Positions 36,507-44,710 of a stretch of DNA of 64,000 nucleotides are shown here, piece by piece. The stretch spans positions 62,001-126,000 of the forward strand of contig NZ_JAJQPD010000002.1 in NCBI RefSeq assembly GCF_021228295.1. Direction: 5' to 3'. A model generated the notes under the pieces. That model was not told where the DNA came from. It ran no database searches and saw only the letters and a list, made by a program, of their open reading frames with translations. Numbering within the stretch: position 1 is the first letter of the stretch; the number at the start of each line of letters is the position of its first letter. This DNA comes from Agromyces humatus (lineage in GTDB: Bacteria; Actinomycetota; Actinomycetes; Actinomycetales; Microbacteriaceae). Position numbers and translations under genes: made by a program.

Positions 36507-38315
36507 GTGGTGCAGCTGATCATCGCGAGATCCGACCGGGGTCGGTTCGCGATCGTCGATCCCGTGCGCAGCGCAGAACCAGTCGCGGTCATCACGATCG
36601 ACGAACTCCCGGCCGCCGTGCGCGACCTCGAGGCAGCGTCGCATCCGCGGTGGGTGTGGGCTGAGACGCAGCGCATCTATCCCGCATTGCTCGAGGCCGG
36701 AGTCCGCATCGAGCGGTGTCACGACCTGCGACTGTGTGCGGCCATCCTCGATCGCTCCACGCTGACCGAGAAGCTCAGGTCATCCGGGCGACATCCACAC
36801 CCGACGTGGTTGGCGCCCGGCCCGGCCGGGCCCGGCACGACGGCCCCGGCGCCGGCCGTGGCCGCGATCCGTTCGCGCGACACCCTGTTCGATCTCGATG
36901 CGTTCGGAGGCCTCGGCCCGGTGACCGCAGCCGGCGAAGACGGCGCGACGGGTGAATCCGCACCCGAGGGAGCCGACGGGGCCGACGAGACGAACGAATC
37001 CCTGACACGAGAACTCGAGCGCCAGCAGACGATGGTCGTCGAAAGTGCCGACCCCCGTGCGCTGCGCCTGTTGCTCGCCGCGGAATCGGCCGGCGCGCTC
37101 ATCGGCGCCGAGATGCATGCCGCCGGACTTCCGTGGGATCGCACCGTGCACGAGCGAGTGCTCGAAGCCGAGCTCGGCGCCAAGCCCAAGCCGGGGTTCA
37201 AGCCCGCACGCGTCGAGCGACTCGGGGCCGAGGTACGCGCGGCGCTCGACGGGCCATCCGTCAATCTCGATTCCCAGGTCGATCTGCTGCGTGCCCTGCG
37301 TCGTGCCGGAATCCAGGTCGACTCGACGTCGCGGTGGGAGCTCGGCGAGCACGACCACCCCGCCATCGAGCCGCTCATCGCCTATAAGAAGCTCATGCGA
37401 CTACTGAGCGCCAACGGCTGGGCCTGGCTCGACGAGTGGGTGCACGACGGTCGGTTCCGACCCGACTACGTTCCCGGCGGCACCGCGACGGGGCGCTGGG
37501 CGACCTCGGGCGGGGGCGCGCTCCAGCTCCCGAAACTCGTGCGCAGCGCGGTGGCGGCCGACCCCGGCTGGACGCTCGTGGTCGCCGACGCCGCCCAGCT
37601 CGAACCGCGGGTGCTCGCCGCGATGGCTCGCGATGAGGCCATGGCCGCCGCTGGCCGCGGCCGCGACATCTACCGCGGCATCGTCGAGTCGGGCGTCGTC
37701 GAGAGCCGCGAGCAGGCGAAGGTCGCGATCCTCGGCGCCATGTACGGAGCGACCACGGGCGACAGCGGGCGCCTCGTGCCGCGGTTGGCGAGGGCGTATC
37801 CGCGCGCGATGGCCCTCGTCGACCGGGCTGCGGCGACCGGCGAACGCGGGGGAGTGGTGACCACGAACCTGGGGCGATCCTCGCCGCCGCCGGGTGACGG
37901 CTGGCGGGCGGTGCAAGCCCGGGCGAGCCAGCCCGAGGCGACGCCCGCCGACGAACGGCGCGCACGCTCGGTGGCCCGCGACTGGGGGCGCTTCACGCGC
38001 AACTTCGTGGTGCAGGGCAGCGCCGCCGAGTGGGCGATCTGCTGGATGGCGGCCCTACGCCCGCGCCTGGCGCAGTTCGCGCCGGTCGCCGCGCCCGCAG
38101 AACGCTCGGGTCCCGTCTTCGCGCGGATGCCGCATCTCGTCTACTTCCTCCACGACGAGATCATCGTGCACACGCCTCGTGAGCATGCCGACGAGGTCGC
38201 CGTCGCGGTCCGCGAGACCGCCGCGGCGGCCGCACGTATGCTGTTCGGCGACTTCCCGGTCGACTTCCCGCTCGAGCTGGCGATCGTCGACAGCTATGCG
38301 ATGGCCGACTCCTGA
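36507..38315 (+). CDS. Family A DNA polymerase-like protein (bifunctional 3'-5' exonuclease/polymerase family)
   Basis: About 602 residues. Polymerase motifs: A as VADAAQLEPRVLAAM (Asp and Glu kept, but D-A-A-Q-L-E-P-R replaces the usual D-Y-S-Q-I-E-L-R), B as REQAKVAILGAMYGAT with its Lys and Tyr, C as FLHDEIIVHTP with the catalytic Asp-Glu. A T-A-T-G-R-W motif lies before A. The N-terminal exonuclease-like domain lacks the D-x-E motif, so proofreading is doubtful. This is not PolA, being shorter and lacking the 5' nuclease. Start GTG at 36507 or 36510. The end overlaps the convergent PadR gene by 22 bases. DNA repair role inferred. Confidence 0.82.
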   Translation: MVQLIIARSDRGRFAIVDPVRSAEPVAVITIDELPAAVRDLEAASHPRWVWAETQRIYPALLEAGVRIERCHDLRLCAAILDRSTLTEKLRSSGRHPHPTWLAPGPAGPGTTAPAPAVAAIRSRDTLFDLDAFGGLGPVTAAGEDGATGESAPEGADGADETNESLTRELERQQTMVVESADPRALRLLLAAESAGALIGAEMHAAGLPWDRTVHERVLEAELGAKPKPGFKPARVERLGAEVRAALDGPSVNLDSQVDLLRALRRAGIQVDSTSRWELGEHDHPAIEPLIAYKKLMRLLSANGWAWLDEWVHDGRFRPDYVPGGTATGRWATSGGGALQLPKLVRSAVAADPGWTLVVADAAQLEPRVLAAMARDEAMAAAGRGRDIYRGIVESGVVESREQAKVAILGAMYGATTGDSGRLVPRLARAYPRAMALVDRAAATGERGGVVTTNLGRSSPPPGDGWRAVQARASQPEATPADERRARSVARDWGRFTRNFVVQGSAAEWAICWMAALRPRLAQFAPVAAPAERSGPVFARMPHLVYFLHDEIIVHTPREHADEVAVAVRETAAAAARMLFGDFPVDFPLELAIVDSYAMADS

Positions 38316-38917
38316 GCCGCGACCGCTGCACTGCCGGGGCGGCGCCCGCGGCGCGGTCGTTGCTCGTTCGGTGCGAACGAGAGCGGTGGTCCGGATGTCA
38401 CGGCTCGCGTCACGACATCGAGCCAGTCGATGGCCGCCACTGCCCGAGCGGCGTCCGCGGCGATCGCGAGACGCAGCAGCTCGGCCGCCGCACCGCCCGA
38501 CGCAGTCTCGCTCGAGAGCTCGGCCGCCGTCGACTCCGCCGCGAGCCGTCGTGCATCCCAGCGGTGGCGCTCGGCGGCGAGCACGGCCGACGGGTCGAGC
38601 CCGGGCAGGGAGGCGACGACGAGCACGCGATCGATCGTCTCGTCCCACGGGTCGGCGCCCGGGGCATCCGCGCCGCCGAGCCAGGCCTCGACGGCCTCGC
38701 GGCCGGCCTTCGTCAGCTGGTGCAGGGGCAGGCCGTCGGCGGTGGTGCCGGCCGACTCGATCAGACCGCCCTTCGTCGCGCGTTCGATCGTGGCGTAGGT
38801 CTGACCGACATTCACGCGGCGGCGACCACCCGTGCGTGTCTCGAGTGCACCATGCAGCTGGAAGCCGTATGCGGGGCCGGTGGTGAGCAGGGCGAGCAGT
38901 GCATCCCGCACGGCCAT
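38294..38917 (-). CDS. PadR family transcriptional regulator
   Basis: About 207 residues. The winged helix fills the first ~90 residues: MAVRDALLALLTTGPAYGFQ and then VNVGQTYATIERATKGGLIE, with YATIERA in place of the usual Y-x-x-L-x-R. A helical C-terminal dimer domain of the Vir_act_alpha_C type follows, then a basic tail. I chose ATG 38917 because GGAG is placed six bases upstream; in-frame GTG 38950 and ATG 38929 exist. Effector and target unknown. Divergent from the DUF3145 gene with 215 bases between. Confidence 0.85.
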   Translation of the reverse strand: MAVRDALLALLTTGPAYGFQLHGALETRTGGRRRVNVGQTYATIERATKGGLIESAGTTADGLPLHQLTKAGREAVEAWLGGADAPGADPWDETIDRVLVVASLPGLDPSAVLAAERHRWDARRLAAESTAAELSSETASGGAAAELLRLAIAADAARAVAAIDWLDVVTRAVTSGPPLSFAPNEQRPRRGRRPGSAAVAAQESAIA

Positions 38918-39132
38918 TCGGTGCTCCATTCGATCGGGGGAATGATTCACTGAGCATACAGTTCGAATGAATCCCGAGAGCTGCGGCGCGCCCGGCGGGC
39001 GGATTGCTTGTCAGCCCGCCTGATCCGGGGCATAATCGGCGATGACGGCTCGGTCCGTCGACAATCGAACACCGGTCATCCGAACGTTCAGAGGTCGTAG
39101 GGGAAGACGCACCTCACAGAACGGAGATCGAG

Positions 39133-39654
39133 ATGGCAGAGACGGTCGTGCGGCCTGCACGCGCCGCGCAAGGTGTGCTTTTCGTGCACTCCTCGCCGCG
39201 GGCGCTCTGTCCGCATGTCGAGTGGGCGGCCGGCACGGCGCTCGGCACCGCGGTGAACTTCGATTGGCAGGAGCAGCCCGTGCTGCGCGGCAGCATGCGT
39301 GCCGAATTCACCTGGCAGGGCGATCCGGGCAGCGGGGCGAAGCTTGCGTCCGCCCTGCGCGGCTGGGAGCAGCTGCGATTCGAGGTGAGTGAAGATCCCT
39401 CGCCCGGGGCCGATGGTGCCCGCTGGATGCACACTCCCGACCTCGGTGTGTTCTTCGCGCAGACCGACGCCGCCGGCAACACGGTCATCCCCGAGGACCG
39501 CATCCGCTATGCGATGGAGATCGGCGGCCACGACGCGCGCGAACTCCATCGTGAGCTGCGGCTCGCGCTCGGGCAGGCCTGGGACGACGAACTCGAGCCG
39601 TTCCGTCACGCCAGTGATTTCGCCCCCGTCGTCTGGTTGCACCAGGTGGGGTGA
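39133..39654 (+). CDS. DUF3145 family protein
   Basis: A 173-residue cytosolic protein matching the actinobacterial DUF3145 family along its whole length. Landmarks: GVLFVHSSPRALCPHVEWAA, then ALGTAVNFDWQEQPVLRG, RWMHTPDLGVFFAQTDAAGN and ELRLALGQAWDDELEPFRHA. ATG 39133 follows GGAGATCGAG. The family is nearly restricted to actinobacteria and has no known activity. It ends before a strong hairpin shared with the convergent fatty-acid operon. Confidence 0.9.
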   Translation: MAETVVRPARAAQGVLFVHSSPRALCPHVEWAAGTALGTAVNFDWQEQPVLRGSMRAEFTWQGDPGSGAKLASALRGWEQLRFEVSEDPSPGADGARWMHTPDLGVFFAQTDAAGNTVIPEDRIRYAMEIGGHDARELHRELRLALGQAWDDELEPFRHASDFAPVVWLHQVG

Positions 39655-39738
39655 GCGAGGCACGGCTCGCGCAGCGGCGTGACGCGATCGTCGGTCGAAG
39701 CATCCCGGCGACGCACGAGCGAAGCTCGCGAGACGTGA

Positions 39739-39777
39739 CGAGAAGACCCCGGCGCGTACGCGACCGGGGTCTTCTCG
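39739..39777. terminator. Bidirectional hairpin terminator between DUF3145 gene and fab operon
   Basis: A perfect 14-base inverted repeat, CGAGAAGACCCCGG and its complement CCGGGGTCTTCTCG, with an 11-base loop. It stands between convergent genes, 85 bases past one stop and 36 bases past the other. Short T runs (TCTTCTCGTTG) follow on the plus side. Confidence 0.75.
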
Positions 39778-39812
39778 TTGGGATGTGTTCGCGTCGGTGA
39801 CGCGGTGCGCGA

Positions 39813-41045
39813 CTACGCCGTGCGGAACGCCGCGACGGCGTTGTGGCCGCCGAAGCCGAACGAGTTGCTGATGGCGATGCCCTCGCCGTCGAACGCGCGC
39901 GGTGACGTGACCACGTCGAGCGGGATCTCGGGATCCTGCTCGCCCAGGTTGATCGTGGGGGGCAGCGTGCGCTCATGGAGGGCGAGCACGGTGAACAGCG
40001 CCTCGATGGCGCCGGCGCCGCCGAGCAGGTGACCGGTCGAGGCCTTCGTCGCCGACACGGCGATACCCTCGAGCCCGTCGCCGAAGACGCGCCGGAGCGC
40101 GTTGTACTCGGCGATGTCGCCGACCGGCGTGCTGGTCGCGTGCGCATTGATGTGGTGTACGTCGGAGAGGCTCGCACCCGCGCCCTCGACGGCCGCCGTC
40201 ATGGCGCGTGCGGCGGCCGAGCCCTCGGGGTCGGGCGCCGTGATGTGGTAGGCATCGCTCGTCACCGCGCCGCCGAGCAGCTCGGCGTAGATGCGGGCAC
40301 CACGCGCCTTGGCGTGCTCTTCGGTCTCGACGACGAGCGCCGCAGCGCCCTCACCGAGCACGAAGCCGTCACGGGAGATGTCGTACGGTCGCGAGGCGAC
40401 CGCGGGGTCGTCGTTGCGGCGTGAGAGGGCCTGCATCGACGCGAATGCGGCGATCGGCAGCGGGTGGATGGCGGCTTCGGAACCGCCCGCGATGACGACG
40501 TCGGCGAGGCCCTGCTGCAGGTGGTCGTAGGCGTTGACGAGCGCCTCGGTGCTCGACGCGCACGCCGACACGACGGTGCGGATGCCGGCGCGGGCGTGCA
40601 GGTCCATGCCGATGGCGGCGCCCGGACCATTGGGCATGAGCATGGGCACGGTCATCGGCAGCACTCGGCGGGGGCCGCGCTCGCGCAGGGTGTCCCACGC
40701 GTCGAGCAGGGTCCACACGCCGCCGATGCCGGTCGACCAGTCGACGGCGAGCCGCTCGGGCGCGACCTCGGGAGCACCGGCGTCGGCCCAGGCCTCGCGG
40801 CCGGCGATGAGGGCGAACTGACTCGACGGGTCGAGTCGCTTCACCTCGTGGCGCTCGAGCACGTCGGCCGTGGCGACCTTCGCCGACGCGGCGAAGGTGA
40901 CCGGGAGCGCGAGTTCTTCGACCCACTCCTGCTCGAGAGCGCGCGCGCCCGACTCGCCGGCGAGCAGCGCGTTCCAGCTGTCGCGCGCGGTGCCGCCGAG
41001 CGGTGAGGTCGCACCGATACCGGTGATGACGATCTTCTTGGTCAT
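39813..41045 (-). CDS. fabF: Beta-ketoacyl-ACP synthase II
   Basis: A 410-residue condensing enzyme elongating acyl-ACP with malonyl-ACP in type II fatty acid synthesis. The Cys-His-His triad is visible: Cys162 in VVSACASSTEAL, His in NAHATSTPVGD and His in STKASTGHLLGGAGA, with the latter's Lys. The N-terminal VITGIGATSPLG and the final SFGFGGHNA loop are typical. Last gene of the operon fasR-fabD-fabH-acpP-fabF, 83 bases after acpP. Confidence 0.96.
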   Translation of the reverse strand: MTKKIVITGIGATSPLGGTARDSWNALLAGESGARALEQEWVEELALPVTFAASAKVATADVLERHEVKRLDPSSQFALIAGREAWADAGAPEVAPERLAVDWSTGIGGVWTLLDAWDTLRERGPRRVLPMTVPMLMPNGPGAAIGMDLHARAGIRTVVSACASSTEALVNAYDHLQQGLADVVIAGGSEAAIHPLPIAAFASMQALSRRNDDPAVASRPYDISRDGFVLGEGAAALVVETEEHAKARGARIYAELLGGAVTSDAYHITAPDPEGSAAARAMTAAVEGAGASLSDVHHINAHATSTPVGDIAEYNALRRVFGDGLEGIAVSATKASTGHLLGGAGAIEALFTVLALHERTLPPTINLGEQDPEIPLDVVTSPRAFDGEGIAISNSFGFGGHNAVAAFRTA

Positions 41046-41128
41046 ACGAGATTCACTCCGTTGGGAGAACAGTCGAAACTGAATCGAGCGGACCCCGGCT
41101 TGACGCCGAGGCCCGCTCCACGCAGCGG

Positions 41129-41377
41129 CTAGGCCTGGGCCTTGACGATGAAGTCGACGGCGTTGCCGACGGTCTTCAGGTTCTTGACCTCTTCGTCGGG
41201 GATCTTCACGTCGAACTTCTCTTCGGCGTTGACGACGATCGTCATCATCGAGATCGAGTCGATGTCGAGGTCGTCGGTGAACGACTTGTCCAGCTCAACC
41301 GTGTCGGTCGCAATGCCGGTCTCGTCGTTGATGAGCTCGGCCAGGCCGGCAAGCACTTCTTCGGTGGACAATGCCAT
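41129..41377 (-). CDS. acpP: Acyl carrier protein
   Basis: An 82-residue acidic four-helix protein that carries growing acyl chains. Ser41 in D-I-D-S-I-S is the 4'-phosphopantetheine site, a slight variant of the usual D-S-L/D-S-I. Acidic helix II (SMMTIVVNAEEKFDVKIPDE) gives the partner-binding face. The start follows AAGGAGAA. It lies between fabH and fabF. Confidence 0.96.
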   Translation of the reverse strand: MALSTEEVLAGLAELINDETGIATDTVELDKSFTDDLDIDSISMMTIVVNAEEKFDVKIPDEEVKNLKTVGNAVDFIVKAQA

Positions 41378-41443
41378 GGTTCTTCTCCTTGAGGGGTGTC
41401 TCGTTTGACCGAGAGACAGTCTAGATGTAGGTGGACAGGCGGT

Positions 41444-42448
41444 TCAGGGCAGAACCACCACTTGGGCACCGAACACGAGTCCGGCGCCGAAGCCGATCTG
41501 CAGGGCGAGGCCCCCAGAGAGTTCGGGATGCTCCTCGAGCAGGCGGTGGGTCGCGAGGGGGATCGACGCGGCCGAGGTGTTCCCGGTCGTGGCGATATCG
41601 CGCGCGATCACGACCGACTCGGGAAGCTTGAGCTGCTTGGCGAACTCGTCGATGATGCGCATGTTCGCCTGATGGGGGATGAAGGCGGCGAGATCGTCGC
41701 TCGTCACGCCGGCGACCTCGAGCGCCTGCTTCGCGACCTTCGCCATGTCCCAGACCGCCCACCGGAAGACCGTCTGGCCCTCCTGACGCAGTGTCGGCCA
41801 CTCGGCGGTGCCGTCGCGGAACTCGGTCAGCGTGGCGTTCATGCTCACGGCGTCGGCCTTGGAGCCGTCGGACCCCCACACGGTCGGCGCGATGCCGGGC
41901 GTTTCGCTCGGACCGATCACGACGGCGCCGGCGCCGTCGCCCAGCAGGAACGAGATGCTGCGGTCGGTCGGGTCGACGACGTCCGAGAGCTTCTCGGCGC
42001 CGATGACGAGCGCGTAGGTCGCGGCACCCGCGCGGATGAGGGCATCGGCCTGTGCAACGGCGTAGGCGTAGCCGGCGCACGCCGCGTTGGTGTCATAGGC
42101 GGCGGCCGGATTCGCACCGACGCGGTCGGCCACGACCGCGGCCATCGACGGGGTCTGCCGCACGTTCGAGATCGTGGCGATGATGACGAGATCGATCGCG
42201 TCGGGGGCGACCCCGGAGCGTTCGATCGCCTCGCGCGCCGCATCGGTCGCGAGGTCGACCGCCGGCACGTCGGCCCCGGCGCGTGCACGGGTGATGATGC
42301 CGGTGCGCTGCTGGATCCATTCGTCCGAGGAATCGATGGGCCCGATGAGTTCGCTGTTCGGGACGGCATTCTCGCCACGTGCCGCGCCCAGCGAGTAGAT
42401 GCGGGTGAACGCGGGGCCGTGCGACTGCTTGAGAGTGGGTGTCGTCAT
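41444..42448 (-). CDS. fabH: Beta-ketoacyl-ACP synthase III
   Basis: A 334-residue initiating condensing enzyme joining an acyl-CoA primer to malonyl-ACP. The Cys-His-Asn triad: Cys124 in NAACAGYAYA, His in FIPHQANMRIID and Asn in ATTGNTSAASIPLA. SSDEWIQQRTGI near residue 40 is the substrate-tunnel start. I chose ATG 42448; upstream in-frame codons belong to the fabD region. Probably primes with branched acyl-CoAs as in other actinobacteria (inference). Confidence 0.95.
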   Translation of the reverse strand: MTTPTLKQSHGPAFTRIYSLGAARGENAVPNSELIGPIDSSDEWIQQRTGIITRARAGADVPAVDLATDAAREAIERSGVAPDAIDLVIIATISNVRQTPSMAAVVADRVGANPAAAYDTNAACAGYAYAVAQADALIRAGAATYALVIGAEKLSDVVDPTDRSISFLLGDGAGAVVIGPSETPGIAPTVWGSDGSKADAVSMNATLTEFRDGTAEWPTLRQEGQTVFRWAVWDMAKVAKQALEVAGVTSDDLAAFIPHQANMRIIDEFAKQLKLPESVVIARDIATTGNTSAASIPLATHRLLEEHPELSGGLALQIGFGAGLVFGAQVVVLP

Positions 42449-42480
42449 ACTCGGCTTTCTCGTGTGATGAGCGCGGTCGC

Positions 42481-43404
42481 TCAGGCGCTCTGCTCGATGA
42501 GCTCGATGGCGGCGGGGAGGTCGTCGGGAGTCTTCACGGCGACCGTGGGCACGCCCTTCAGCCCCCGTTTGGCGAGACCGACGAGTGCTCCTGCCGGGGC
42601 GAGTTCGATGATGCCGGTGACCCCGGCATCGTGGAACGACGCCATGCAGAGATCCCACCGCACGGGGGACGACACCTGCCCGACGAGCAGTTCGAGGAAG
42701 GCGCTGCCGGATGCGACGGTGCTGCCGTCGCGGTTGGTCCAGAGGGGCAGCTTCGGGTCGGCCGGGGCGAGGCTCGCGGCGACGGCTGCCAGGCGTTCGA
42801 CGGCGGGTCGCATGTAGCGGGTGTGGAACGCGCCGGCGACCTGCAGCGGGATGACTCGGGAGCCGGCGGGGGGTTCGGCCTTCAGCTGCTCGAGGGCATC
42901 GAGGGCACCCGCGACGACGACCTGGCCGCCGCCGTTGAAATTCGCGGGCTCGAGGTCCAGCTCGGCGAGCCGGGCGAGCAACTGTTCCTCATCACCGCCG
43001 AGTACGGCGCTCATTCCGGTCGCCACGAGCGACGCGGCATCCGCCATCGCTCGGCCGCGCTCGGAGACGAAGCGCATCGCATGGGCCTCGGCGAGCACGC
43101 CGGCGCCCGACGCGGCGGTGATCTCGCCGACCGAGTGCCCGGCGATGCCGCCGAGCTTCGTCGCGCGGTCGCCGTCGAGCAGCGCGTTCAACGTGAGCAG
43201 GCCAGCCGCGACGATGAGGGGCTGCGCGACAGCGGTGTCTCGAATCGTGTCGGCGTCGCTCTCGGTGCCGTGGCGGACGAGGTCGAGACCGGCCGCCTCG
43301 GACAACGCGGCGAGGTGGTCGGCGAATGCGGGTTCGGTGAGCCAGGGAGCGAGGAAACCGGGGGTTTGCGAGCCCTGTCCTGGGGCGACGACGACAATCA
43401 CCAC
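42481..43404 (-). CDS. fabD: Malonyl-CoA:ACP transacylase
   Basis: A 307-residue transferase loading malonyl onto ACP. It has the N-terminal VVVAPGQGSQ motif, Ser91 in the nucleophile elbow G-H-S-V-G, an Arg in RFVSERGRAMA that binds the malonyl carboxylate, and the catalytic His in GAFHTRYM. Second gene of the fas operon, 83 bases after fasR and 32 bases before fabH. Confidence 0.95.
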   Translation of the reverse strand: MVIVVVAPGQGSQTPGFLAPWLTEPAFADHLAALSEAAGLDLVRHGTESDADTIRDTAVAQPLIVAAGLLTLNALLDGDRATKLGGIAGHSVGEITAASGAGVLAEAHAMRFVSERGRAMADAASLVATGMSAVLGGDEEQLLARLAELDLEPANFNGGGQVVVAGALDALEQLKAEPPAGSRVIPLQVAGAFHTRYMRPAVERLAAVAASLAPADPKLPLWTNRDGSTVASGSAFLELLVGQVSSPVRWDLCMASFHDAGVTGIIELAPAGALVGLAKRGLKGVPTVAVKTPDDLPAAIELIEQSA

Positions 43405-43487
43405 CCCAGTCTGCCAATCACGACGGCATGTCGGGTGTGCACACGCTACAAGCTCTTCGCGGAAGCCTTGTCTCGACGGTACAGGCG

Positions 43488-44699
43488 TCAGCTGCCCGAA
43501 CGTCGCGGGGCGTGCTCATGGTCGCTCATCGAACCGATGATGAGCGCGGACTGCAGGATGAGCGCCTCGCGCGCGCCCGTGGCGTCCCAGCCGATGACAT
43601 CGGAGACCCGCTTCAGGCGGTAGCGAACCGTGTTCGGGTGGACGAACAACTCGCGGGCGGTCGCTTCGAGCGAGCGCCCGTTGTCGAGGTAGCTCCACAG
43701 GGTCGTGAGCAGTTCGGTCGAGTGCGCCTGCAACGGCCGGTAGATGCGGTGCACGAGCGTGGCGCGTGCGAGCGGGTCGCCGGCGAGCGCACGCTCGGGG
43801 AGCAGGTCGTCGGCATGCACCGGACGCGGCGCGTTCCGCCACGATCGGGCCACCGCGAATCCCGCGAGCGCCGCCTTCGCGCTCTTCGACGCGTCGACGA
43901 GGTTCGGCACGGCGTGGCCGAGCACGAGATGGCCCGACCCGAAATGAGGTTCGAGCTGCGAGGCGATCTCGAGAAAGGTGAGCGCCGGCGCCGTGCCGAT
44001 GGCCTCTTCGCCCTCGCGCTCGTCGGCGTCGGCGCGACCGATGACGAGCACGAGCCGGCTGCCCTGCACGCCGATGAGCACGTCGGCGTGCATGTGCCGG
44101 GCGGCGCGCCGCAGGTGATCGACATCGAGCTGCTTCGGGGTCGTGCCCACGAGCACGGCGACCTCGCCGTGGCCATGCCAGCCGAGGGCCGCGATGCGAC
44201 TCGGCAGCTCGTCGTCGGCCTCGCCCGAGAGGATCGAGTCGACGACGAGCGCCTCGAGGCGCGCGTCCCAGAGTCCGCGCGCCTCAGCGGCGCGGGCGTA
44301 GACGTCGGCAGCCGCGAACGCGATCTCGCGCGAATACAGCAGGATGGCCTCGCGGAGCGGCTCGCCGCCGTCTTTGATGCGATCCTCGACGACCTCGACC
44401 GTGACCCGAATGAGCTGCAGCGTCTGCTGCAGGCTCACCGAGCGCAGGAGCTCGCGCGGCGCAGCGCCGAACACATCGGCCGCGATCCACGGTGTCGATC
44501 GAGGGTCGTCGAACCACGCGATGAACGACGAGATGCCGGCCTGGGCGACGAGGCCGACCGCCGACCGACGGCTGGGCGGCATGTCGCCGTACCACGGCAG
44601 CGTGTCTTCGAGTCGCTTGAGCGTCGCCGTCGACAGTTCACCCGCGATGGTGCGCAACCATGCGAGCGTCTGCGCCTTCGTTCTGGGCTTCGTCGCCAC
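43488..44699 (-). CDS. fasR: PucR/CdaR-type regulator, FasR-like activator of fatty acid synthesis
   Basis: A 403-residue regulator. The N-terminal ~170 residues are helical, the middle is a GGDEF-like CdaR segment, and the C-terminus is a PucR helix-turn-helix: TLWSYLDNGRSLEATARELF followed by VHPNTVRYRLKRVSDVIGWD. In Streptomyces, FasR lies directly upstream of fabD-fabH-acpP-fabF and activates them; the same order is seen here. The name is based on that order and length, not on a search. Confidence 0.85.
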   Translation of the reverse strand: MATKPRTKAQTLAWLRTIAGELSTATLKRLEDTLPWYGDMPPSRRSAVGLVAQAGISSFIAWFDDPRSTPWIAADVFGAAPRELLRSVSLQQTLQLIRVTVEVVEDRIKDGGEPLREAILLYSREIAFAAADVYARAAEARGLWDARLEALVVDSILSGEADDELPSRIAALGWHGHGEVAVLVGTTPKQLDVDHLRRAARHMHADVLIGVQGSRLVLVIGRADADEREGEEAIGTAPALTFLEIASQLEPHFGSGHLVLGHAVPNLVDASKSAKAALAGFAVARSWRNAPRPVHADDLLPERALAGDPLARATLVHRIYRPLQAHSTELLTTLWSYLDNGRSLEATARELFVHPNTVRYRLKRVSDVIGWDATGAREALILQSALIIGSMSDHEHAPRRSGS

Positions 44700-44710
44700 C
44701 TCGACGCCTG

